From: a virus | Length of the DNA stretch: 26,599 nucleotides | Direction: 5' to 3' (one strand) | Virus record (IMG/VR): IMGVR_UViG_3300027852_000153 | Location: 1-26,599 of that record | Shown here: piece by piece, positions 22,016-26,529 of the stretch | How the letters are laid out: the number at the start of each line of letters is the position of its first letter | Position numbering within the stretch: the stretch's first letter is position 1 | Program-made: the position numbers and the translations under genes | Notes under the pieces: model-generated | What the model was told of the DNA's origin: nothing | What the model saw: the letters and a program-made list of their open reading frames with translations, nothing else | Database searches by the model: none

Positions 22016-22089
22016 TTGACAGACTTACCAAAACAGACGCGGACAAGCAAGTTGAAGCCAAGCTTTGGGAGGCTCAGAGCGTGAGGTAA
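22012..22089 (+). CDS. Possible 25-aa peptide
   Basis: Starts at ATGATT in an overlap with the preceding stop, with AAGGAG 3 nt upstream. It encodes MIDRLTKTDADKQVEAKLWE and ends after AQSVR at a TAA. The next frame starts within it; the two could be halves of one broken or frameshifted gene (frame change near 22065-22087). Confidence 0.3.
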   Translation: MIDRLTKTDADKQVEAKLWEAQSVR

Positions 22090-22271
22090 TACGAATAGCG
22101 CGCGAATTTACCGCAGCAGAGAGCTCCGGCATGGCGACCGAGGAGGAGCTGCTAAACCACTACAAGGCTCGCGGGTATCCGAAGGGGATTATTCGTGGCG
22201 TAGCTGGGGCCGTAAAGCCAGAGACAGTCGAGCGACGCCTTGAGGCATACAGGGGGAAGATCGGGCTATGA
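22065..22271 (+). CDS. Hypothetical protein, up to 68 aa
   Basis: The frame is open from a TTG at 22065; the first ATG is at 22131 (MATEEELLNHYKARGYPKGI), giving 46 aa, with AGAGAG 7 nt before it. The protein is helical and basic, ending VERRLEAYRGKIGL. The true start is unresolved. It may continue the 22012 frame through a frameshift. The stop overlaps the next ATG. Confidence 0.45.
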   Translation: MGGSEREVIRIAREFTAAESSGMATEEELLNHYKARGYPKGIIRGVAGAVKPETVERRLEAYRGKIGL

Positions 22272-22492
22272 GCGCCACATGGCACAAGGCCCAGATCATG
22301 GCCCATTTCCGCAAGGGCCTTACCCTAACCCATCGGGAAAGCTCCAGGCTGTTCGGCAAGGACCGTCTGGCAGCGCGCATACAAGAGCTAAGAGAGGATG
22401 GGCACGACATCCTAACAACTATGGTAGACAACGGCAACGGCGGGCAGCATGGACGGTACTCGCTGATTAAGGAGAAGCCCAATGGCACGTAA
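22268..22492 (+). CDS. Helix-turn-helix protein (HTH_39-like), 74 aa
   Basis: HKAQIMAHFRKGLTLTHRES, then SRLFGKDRLAARIQELREDG and HDILTTMVDNGNGGQHGRYS. This is the pattern of a small phage/plasmid helix-turn-helix family: G-x-T-L-T-x-x-E/R-S, then R-L-A-A-R-I-x-E-L-R and a beta wing. It presumably binds DNA as a regulator or accessory factor. Coupled to the genes on both sides by overlaps of 4 and 11 nt. Confidence 0.7.
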   Translation: MSATWHKAQIMAHFRKGLTLTHRESSRLFGKDRLAARIQELREDGHDILTTMVDNGNGGQHGRYSLIKEKPNGT

Positions 22493-22898
22493 CAAAGACG
22501 TAGAAGGACCAATCCAGAAATCAATCTACGAGGGCCTGCAACGGCAATACCCCAAGGCGCTGATCTTCTCTGTCCCCAATGAGCTAGCGTCTAAGGCTGG
22601 CGGGGGCAAGGATGGCAAGGCCCGTCAGCAAATGATCCGCAACATCCAGGCAAAGGCCAAGGCGATGGGGATGCTTCCCGGTATGGCGGATCTGTGTATG
22701 TTGCTGGAGGGCCTATTCTTTGCATTCGAGGTCAAGGCCAAGGGGAACTACCAACAGCCCAACCAGAAGGACGCACAGGCGGTCATAGAGGCAAATTGCG
22801 GCTATTACTTCGTTGTCCGGTCTGTTGATGAGGCTATCGATGCGGTTCGCGGTGCCGTGCAGGTGACCGACATAGAGCACCGTGGCAAGATAGGCTGA
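22482..22898 (+). CDS. VRR-NUC domain nuclease, 138 aa
   Basis: PD-(D/E)XK-type nuclease. Seen: DVEGPIQKSIYEGLQRQYPK with the conserved N-terminal Glu, GMLPGMADLCMLLEGLFFAF with the active-site Asp, EVKAKGNYQQPNQKDAQAVI with the E-x-K pair, and YYFVVRSVDEAIDAVRG at the end. Phage stand-alone VRR-NUC proteins are often assigned as Holliday-junction or flap nucleases. A role in resolving recombination or replication intermediates is likely here. Last gene of the rightward early run; a bulged hairpin follows 8 nt later. Confidence 0.88.
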   Translation: MARNKDVEGPIQKSIYEGLQRQYPKALIFSVPNELASKAGGGKDGKARQQMIRNIQAKAKAMGMLPGMADLCMLLEGLFFAFEVKAKGNYQQPNQKDAQAVIEANCGYYFVVRSVDEAIDAVRGAVQVTDIEHRGKIG

Positions 22899-22906
22899 AA
22901 AGGAGA

Positions 22907-22937
22907 GCCCGCCAGCAGGGTTTAATCTGCGGCGGGC
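22907..22937. promoter_or_regulatory. Strong bulged hairpin after the VRR-NUC gene
   Basis: GCCCGCC (22907-22913) and GCAG (22915-22918) pair with CTGC (22927-22930) and GGCGGGC (22931-22937): eleven pairs with a single bulged A. No U-run follows on the + strand. It may end or stabilise the early transcript. Confidence 0.5.
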
Positions 22938-22973
22938 CAGTAGAGAGACATACCAGGAGAGGAGAGTCCCCTA

Positions 22974-22987
22974 TGTAATAGCGTAAC
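22974..22987 (+). promoter_or_regulatory. Third, weaker copy of the extended -10 motif
   Basis: TGTAATAGCGTAAC matches TGTTATAACGTAAC (4208) at 12 of 14 positions. It stands just before the structured intergenic block that begins near 23001, so it might drive an RNA. The -10 (AATAGC) is poor, so activity is doubtful. Confidence 0.3.
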
Positions 22988-23000
22988 GGCGGGGGTGGGT

Positions 23001-23260
23001 CAAGCGCGACAAGATGCAAAAGGATTCCCGGCCATTCTGCTAGGGTCGCCGCGCTTGGGAGGATGCAACATGGATTCGAACCAATACACTCCTACGGTCC
23101 TTGGCCCGCGCCATCACGGAGTCGAACCGTGCAGTGACCTTGATTACATCCACCAAAGGGCGGGTAGTTTGAGCGCGGGCAGGGCGTTAATCCTGCGTCC
23201 GTACACCAAGGTCAGTGTTCCTTACCCCTCTCGACGGGCGTCTGGTACGGTCTGTGACGA
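23001..23260. ncRNA. Candidate structured RNA with T-loop-like hairpins (strand uncertain)
   Basis: Part of the 521-nt stretch 22899-23419, in which I find no convincing gene. Complementary segments seen by eye: 23001-23008 with 23050-23057 (8 pairs), 23071-23073 with 23081-23083, 23104-23111 with 23173-23180 (8), 23115-23119 with 23127-23131 (5), 23135-23142 with 23207-23214 (8), 23199-23204 with 23245-23250 (6). Two hairpins read on the minus strand have 7-nt loops TTCGAAT and TTCGACT, exactly like tRNA T-loops, but no full tRNA fold can be built. The helices 23104/23173 and 23135/23207 cross, implying a pseudoknot or alternative states. Open frames here (such as 22995-23342) have no ribosome site. 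Confidence 0.4.
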
Positions 23261-23370
23261 CTCAATGCGTGTCTACTTTCCACGCCGCCGCTCTCATCAG
23301 CACCCTACACCAACACAGTCACCAGAGCAAGTGGGGCAATGAAGAAGGCCCGCCGGAATTAACCAACGAG

Positions 23371-23404
23371 CCTTGCAATTCATCCTTTACCTTGCAACGC
23401 ATCC
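23371..23404 (+). repeat. Direct repeat upstream of HNH gene
   Basis: CCTTGCAATTCATCC at 23371-23385 and CCTTGCAACGCATCC at 23390-23404 agree at 13 of 15 positions, 19 bp apart, just before the gene at 23420. They could be a protein-binding site. A weak promoter (TTTACC, 17 nt, TAGGGT) overlaps the second copy. Confidence 0.55.
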
Positions 23405-23419
23405 CGTGTAGGGTGAGGT

Positions 23420-24055
23420 ATGGAAAGTACAAAAGCAAAATACACTAGGTTCGCAGAGTGCGGGTATTCCGTAAAAGAAACAGCGGATGCTTGTGGGGTC
23501 AGCACCCAAGGCGTGTATGAGGTGGCCAAGAGGTACGGGATCAAATTTGAAAACAAGAGATCTCGATCAGATGCCGACTTGATTATTTCCCTGCATGAAT
23601 CCGGTCTAACAAATCCAGAAATAGCTAAAGAAATTGGTGATCCTGTGGATAGGATTAAGGGGTTTCTAAGTTACAGGGGGTTCAAGCCGAATAAAAAGCC
23701 TGTGAAGTTTCTCGGTCCTTACCCAGATCCTAAAGATAAGAGGCGGTTCAGTCCTGCCGAGATTAAAACGAAATTCGGATACTGCCCTAAGACTGGTATG
23801 GTTAGGGATAAAGATAAGGGCGGAAATCCCTGTGGGTACATAAATTCCGCTGGATATATATACGTTAGGTACAAAGGCATTAATTTACTGGCGCACAGGA
23901 TTGGCTGGGTTGTTCAGCATGGAGGCTGGCCAGATAACGTGATTGATCACATTAACGGCGTGAAGACAGACAACAGATTTTGCAATCTTCGGGATGTAAC
24001 ACAAAGTGAAAATTCGAAAGCATATGCGAGAATGAAGAAAGCCCAAGAGGTGTGA
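23420..24055 (+). CDS. HNH homing-type endonuclease with HTH N-terminus, 211 aa
   Basis: Residues 1-45 (FAECGYSVKETADACGVSTQ, GVYEVAKRYGIKFENK) look like a helix-turn-helix; a second one follows (LHESGLTNPEIAKEIGD). The C-terminal half is an HNH_3-type nuclease: GYINSAGYIYVRYKGINLLA, then HRIGWVVQHGGWPDNVIDHI, NGVKTDNRFCNLRDVTQSEN. The catalytic H of LLAHRI, DHI and the N of CNLRDV are present. Such genes are free-standing homing nucleases spread among phages. The flanking non-coding sequence and less GC-rich coding stretch (23560-23900) support recent insertion. Confidence 0.88.
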   Translation: MESTKAKYTRFAECGYSVKETADACGVSTQGVYEVAKRYGIKFENKRSRSDADLIISLHESGLTNPEIAKEIGDPVDRIKGFLSYRGFKPNKKPVKFLGPYPDPKDKRRFSPAEIKTKFGYCPKTGMVRDKDKGGNPCGYINSAGYIYVRYKGINLLAHRIGWVVQHGGWPDNVIDHINGVKTDNRFCNLRDVTQSENSKAYARMKKAQEV

Positions 24056-24159
24056 CCCTCCTGAGCTTAAATGTTATTAGCAACGAGTGAAATCGCTGGG
24101 TATGTTCTAGCATTTCCGCCAAGAACTAGCAACACCCGGCCTTATCAGAGGTCAAAGAT

Positions 24160-24678
24160 ATGCCAAACGAATACCCCGAACTTGAAAACTGCCCCTTCTG
24201 TGGTGGCGACGATATTGCACCAGAGGTTAACCATGAACGTGACCACGCGCAGTCTAGGTGTGGTGGATGCGGTGCCTGTGGCCCGATGGCCGACCAGATT
24301 GGGAACTACAAGCGGCCCGCAGAGGCATGGAACACCCGCACAGCACCACAGGTAAAGCCGCTGGTGTGGGGCGATATGGAGTGGGATCAAGACGAATACG
24401 GTTGCCAAGAGTGGGGTGAATTTACGGGAGGTTTGATTTCTCTGAGCGAATGCCACACCTATGCAATTTACCAGCATTCAGATTGTGAATACATGTGGAC
24501 GTCTGGAACGCTGCACAACATGCGATATTCGACATACCGGCCACTTAATGACCCCGACTGGGTTCCCGTAATACCTTGGTACTCCACGCCAGATGGGGCT
24601 AGAGAAGGCGCGCAAGCAGCCCTTGCAGCGCATGTCGCAAGCCTCCTAGCAGCGCATGTCGCAAGCCTCCTAGCCTAA
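24160..24678 (+). CDS. Lar-like zinc-ribbon protein, 172 aa
   Basis: N-terminal 55 residues match the restriction alleviation protein (Lar) family: ENCPFCGGDDIAPEV, RCGGCGACGPMA and RPAEAWNTR, with two CxxC zinc pairs. Lar reduces attack by host type I restriction enzymes. The rest (residues 60-150: VWGDMEWDQDEYGCQEWGEF, SDCEYMWTSGTLHNMRYSTY) is a separate domain of unknown role found in phage proteins. The end carries a duplicated 8-residue unit, AAHVASLL, in tandem. A rho-independent terminator follows 9 nt after the stop. Confidence 0.7.
   Translation: MPNEYPELENCPFCGGDDIAPEVNHERDHAQSRCGGCGACGPMADQIGNYKRPAEAWNTRTAPQVKPLVWGDMEWDQDEYGCQEWGEFTGGLISLSECHTYAIYQHSDCEYMWTSGTLHNMRYSTYRPLNDPDWVPVIPWYSTPDGAREGAQAALAAHVASLLAAHVASLLA
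24625..24672 (+). repeat. 24-bp perfect tandem repeat at the 3' end of the Lar-like gene
   Basis: The unit starting GCAGCGCATGTCGCAAGCCT is present twice without gap (24625-24648, 24649-24672), adding eight codons. It probably arose by slippage and could vary in number between isolates. Confidence 0.95.
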
Positions 24679-24687
24679 CACATAGAG

Positions 24688-24714
24688 CCGACCTGTTAAC
24701 GCGGGTCGGTTTTT
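24688..24714 (+). terminator. Rho-independent terminator
   Basis: CCGACC (24688-24693) pairs with GGTCGG (24704-24709) around a 10-nt loop, followed by TTTTT (24710-24714). It ends the rightward transcript of the Lar-like gene and separates it from the oppositely oriented tRNA genes. Confidence 0.9.
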
Positions 24715-24785
24715 CTACGGCTGGTGACTTTGCAACTTAGCAACCTGGACTTTGCAGATTTACAGTTGAGGATTTACTGGGGAAG

Positions 24786-24859
24786 TGGATGCCCGTCTAG
24801 GGGTCGAACCTAGATTTGCTCAGTCAAAGTGAGCCGTCCTGCCATTAGACGAACGGGCA
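24786..24859 (-). tRNA. tRNA-Gln (UUG)
   Basis: Read on the minus strand: acceptor TGCCCGT/ACGGGCA (7 pairs), D-arm GTC/GAC, anticodon stem GCTCA/TGAGC with loop CTTTGAC (anticodon TTG), T-arm CTAGG/CCTAG with loop TTCGACC, discriminator T and encoded CCA. Reads CAA, rare in GC-rich hosts. Confidence 0.9.
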
Positions 24860-24860
24860 A

Positions 24861-24936
24861 TGGAACCGTGTGTGGGATTTGAACCCACTCCTGCCGAGTC
24901 ACAGTCGGCGAATGCTACCCTTACACCAAGCACGGC
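24861..24936 (-). tRNA. tRNA-His (GUG)
   Basis: Anticodon stem GCCGA/TCGGC with loop CTGTGAC gives anticodon GTG. T-arm GTGGG/CCCAC with loop TTCAAAT, encoded CCA at 24861-24863. The acceptor is imperfect (a G-U at the end and a mismatch at 7/66), and the usual extra 5' G opposite C73 is not apparent, so charging may be weak. One base separates it from the next tRNA. Confidence 0.8.
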
Positions 24937-24937
24937 A

Positions 24938-25027
24938 TGGTGGGTTTCCGAGGACTTGAACCTCTCGTTACCCAGCCCCTACGTTTTACAACAACGGTGT
25001 TACAGACCGCCAAGAGGATAGAAACCC
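24938..25027 (-). tRNA. Aberrant tRNA, anticodon ambiguous (GUA Tyr or UGU Thr)
   Basis: Acceptor GGGTTTC/GAAACCC is perfect, followed by A and encoded CCA; T-loop TTCAAGT closed by four good pairs. The body is 87 nt long, as in long-variable-arm tRNAs. Two anticodon hairpins are possible: GCGGT-CTGTAAC-ACCGT (anticodon GTA) or CCGTT-GTTGTAA-AACGT (anticodon TGT, four good pairs). Neither leaves an ordinary D-arm. It may be a degraded, intron-like or unusual tRNA. Confidence 0.55.
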
Positions 25028-25104
25028 TGGTACGCGCCCTCGGAGTCGAACCGAGATTCACGAAATTTTAAGTTTCGCTGCGTTGCCTGTTAGCATAGGC
25101 GCGC
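25028..25104 (-). tRNA. tRNA-Leu (UAA), short variable loop
   Basis: Acceptor GCGCGCC/GGCGCGT (one G-U), D-arm TGC/GCA, anticodon stem CGAAA/TTTCG with loop CTTAAAA (anticodon TAA), variable loop only TGAAT, T-arm CTCGG/CCGAG with loop TTCGACT, A73 and encoded CCA. Bacterial leucine tRNAs normally have a long variable arm, missing here. Abuts the previous tRNA without a spacer. Confidence 0.85.
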
Positions 25105-25105
25105 A

Positions 25106-25183
25106 TGGTACGGGCGGGGGGACTCGAACCCCCAAAACCCAGCTTCTAAGGCTAGTACGCTATTCCAATTACATCGCGCCCGC
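25106..25183 (-). tRNA. tRNA-Leu (UAG), short variable loop
   Basis: Acceptor GCGGGCG/CGCCCGT (one G-U), anticodon stem CTAGC/GCTGG with loop CTTAGAA (anticodon TAG), short variable loop, T-arm GGGGG/CCCCC with loop TTCGAGT, A73 and encoded CCA. Reads CUA, a codon seen often in the phage genes here. Again no long variable arm. Confidence 0.85.
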
Positions 25184-25190
25184 ACATCTT

Positions 25191-25267
25191 TGGTCTGTGT
25201 TGCAGGGTTCGAACCTGCGACCTTCGCATTCCAAGTGCGACACTCTGCCAGACTGAGCTAAACACAG
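25191..25267 (-). tRNA. tRNA-Pro (UGG)
   Basis: Acceptor CTGTGTT/AACACAG (7 pairs), D-arm GCTC/GAGT with AGTCTGGCA loop, anticodon stem TCGCA/TGCGA with loop CTTGGAA (anticodon TGG), T-arm GCAGG/CCTGC with loop TTCGAAC, A73 and encoded CCA. First gene of the leftward tRNA transcript; TATAAAAT on the minus strand (25271-25278) just before it may be a -10 box. Confidence 0.92.
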
Positions 25268-25545
25268 ATTATTTTATATGGGTGGTTTGAAACTCGCTCT
25301 GCTTTCGCTGCACCCACTGGGCGCAATTAAGCACCCGACTAGATCGGTAGTGGATACTGTTGGAGGTGATGAGCTAAAGTTTTCATAGCGCCCTTATACC
25401 CGCATCCGAATAAAGTGGCAACCCATCGGATAATTCATAATGTGGGCCTATGTTTATGAATAACTCGCAAGTTGCCTTGGCTTGGGAAGAATGGTACATG
25501 TAAAAGCGGCGGCGCGATCCGGTAAGATCAAACGCCGCCTTGGAC

Positions 25546-25575
25546 GACACGAAACTTTGGAGGTTTCAACGTGTC
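25546..25575 (+). promoter_or_regulatory. Hairpin masking a ribosome site and GTG start
   Basis: GACACG (25546-25551) pairs with CGTGTC (25570-25575), and AAAC (25552-25555) with GTTT (25563-25566). The loop holds the GGAG of a Shine-Dalgarno (TTGGAGG, 25557-25563), and the GTG start at 25571 lies in the stem. This looks like a translational switch, if the frame is used. Confidence 0.35.
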
Positions 25576-25690
25576 ATCGACTGAATGTATAGGCCAAAAA
25601 GCCGAACCATTCAACCCAGAACCTCCCGGAATAACGCAGTGGCCTTCATACTTGGTAGCGCTGCGTCTGACACTACCAGGGCGTTGCTAG
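25571..25690 (+). CDS. Possible 39-aa peptide from a GTG start
   Basis: GGAGG lies 7 nt before GTG at 25571; the frame runs to TAG at 25688-25690. Product: MSSTECIGQKAEPFNPEPPG, then ITQWPSYLVALRLTLPGRC. Proline-rich, no family. It overlaps several helices of the candidate RNA, so it could be chance, a leader peptide, or the coding part of a dual-function RNA. Confidence 0.3.
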   Translation: MSSTECIGQKAEPFNPEPPGITQWPSYLVALRLTLPGRC

Positions 25691-25964
25691 TTAAGCCTCG
25701 CAAAGCGCCCGCACCAATCATTCACACTTCGGTGTGTGGCCCAACGGTGTAAGCGAGGGACTGCCCCAATAGGCGGTTAGAAAATGGGTCCGGGGTGTGT
25801 GTTGGTGAATGCACCCTGTCAATATCGTGGCGGCTCAAGGCTCTAAGGTTTGATGCAAGATCACGTGAGACAGTTGATACTGGTCGAGTTTCATTCTCAG
25901 GCCCTAAGTATCATTCTGTCTTTCGGACGACTAAGGATAAGGTTTGATATAGGAGATACAGCAG

Positions 25965-26279
25965 ATGACACAGCAACTGATAGAGATGATCACCAAAGAG
26001 AAACTGATGCTGGCGTTTAGAGAGGTTTTCGATGCTGGCAGGGAGCAGGGCGAATGCTCCGCTCTTCAAATGTACGGGACACCGCTTGACGACGTTGCCT
26101 TTGTGGACTTCTTTGCAGATTGGAATACCGACGATGCCAAGAACGCATTGTCTATTCTCAGCACTGTAACAGAAGAACTAGACGCAGCTAAAGCGGCTAT
26201 GTGTGGTGATGAACAGAAGGAAGAAGATCGACGCCGAGAAAATTACAGATTCGAGCAATCATTTTTCAACCAGGGTTAA
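25965..26279 (+). CDS. Hypothetical protein, 104 aa
   Basis: ATG after a good ribosome site (TAGGAG at 25950-25955). Mostly helical and acidic: IEMITKEKLMLAFREVFDAG, ADWNTDDAKNALSILSTVTE, EELDAAKAAMCGDEQKEEDR. It contains FREVFDAGREQGE, a pattern seen in small phage proteins of unknown role. First gene after the structured 700-nt region; the TAAGGTTTGAT repeat lies in its leader. Confidence 0.62.
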   Translation: MTQQLIEMITKEKLMLAFREVFDAGREQGECSALQMYGTPLDDVAFVDFFADWNTDDAKNALSILSTVTEELDAAKAAMCGDEQKEEDRRRENYRFEQSFFNQG

Positions 26280-26314
26280 CCCACCCCACTACAGTAGTTA
26301 GAGAGGAATAGAGG

Positions 26315-26488
26315 ATGTATGTAGGATTTTGGATATTCCCAACACTGGTCACAATTATAGGGGCAATACTAGCCTCAAGGGTGCCCACTGGTGGTGATTA
26401 CAACTTTATGCCGGGCCTAGCTTGGTTGGCGTGGGCGGTTGTGTCTGCGATAGTTTGGATGATGTATGGTGTATCATGGCTATTCTAA
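26315..26488 (+). CDS. Small membrane protein, 57 aa, two TM segments
   Basis: ATG at 26315 with GAGAGGAATAGAGG upstream. Product begins MYVGFWIFPTLVTIIGAILA (first membrane helix), then a short polar loop (SRVPTGGDYN) and LAWLAWAVVSAIVWMMYGVS (second helix), ending WLF. A small two-helix membrane protein of unknown function; a holin-like or exclusion role is possible but unsupported. A run of nine C follows the stop (26489-26497). Confidence 0.6.
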   Translation: MYVGFWIFPTLVTIIGAILASRVPTGGDYNFMPGLAWLAWAVVSAIVWMMYGVSWLF

Positions 26489-26529
26489 CCCCCCCCCACC
26501 CACCAGGGATACACAAGAGAGGATAGAGA

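Larger units (their letters stand above)
25268..25964. ncRNA. Candidate large structured RNA next to the tRNA array (strand uncertain)
   Basis: About 700 nt without a convincing gene on either strand, but with many complementary segments. Seen by eye: 25280-25284/25311-25315, 25319-25324/25388-25393, 25399-25409 with 25426-25431 and 25442-25446 (nested, plus TGG-CAAC-CCA inside), 25508-25514/25533-25539 with inner GATC pairs, 25546-25555/25563-25575, 25651-25658/25673-25680, 25696-25701/25753-25758 enclosing 25711-25715/25746-25750 and a CACAC-TTCG-GTGTG tetraloop at 25723-25736, 25761-25765/25772-25776, 25792-25798/25811-25817, and nested 25868-25873/25916-25921 with 25876-25881/25907-25912. 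Giant phage RNAs (GOLLD, ROOL) occur beside tRNA genes; whether this is one of them is not shown. Confidence 0.5.

Noticed and set aside
23066-23180. One or two ordinary tRNA genes on the minus strand
   Set aside because: T-loops are perfect, but acceptor stems only pair at wrong distances (for example GATGTAA with TTGCATC about 75 nt apart), and no 5-7-5 anticodon arm can be formed.
22995-23342. Rightward open frame of 115 residues from a GTG
   Set aside because: No ribosome site, no protein-like pattern (many Arg, Pro, Ser) and it runs across several strong helices; treated as non-coding, although comparison with relatives could reverse this.
24071-24355. Open frame of 94 residues overlapping the Lar-like gene
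   Set aside because: Overlaps the zinc-domain coding sequence in another frame, lacks a ribosome site and has no recognisable pattern.
25450-25503. 17-residue peptide frame (MFMNNSQVALAWEEWYM)
   Set aside because: No ribosome site, very short, and inside the structured region.
25500-25700. tmRNA, because GGTTTCAACG resembles the start of tmRNA
   Set aside because: No tRNA-like ends with a G-U pair, no tag-like frame ending in LAA, and the segment is better explained by the local hairpin at 25546-25575.
25268-25964. Group I intron
   Set aside because: I could not find a convincing P7 core or a split host gene around it; flanks are a tRNA and an intact small gene.
26489-26497. Run of nine C as a phase-variable tract
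   Set aside because: Lies between genes after a stop codon, so length change would not alter a protein; it may also be a sequencing error site.
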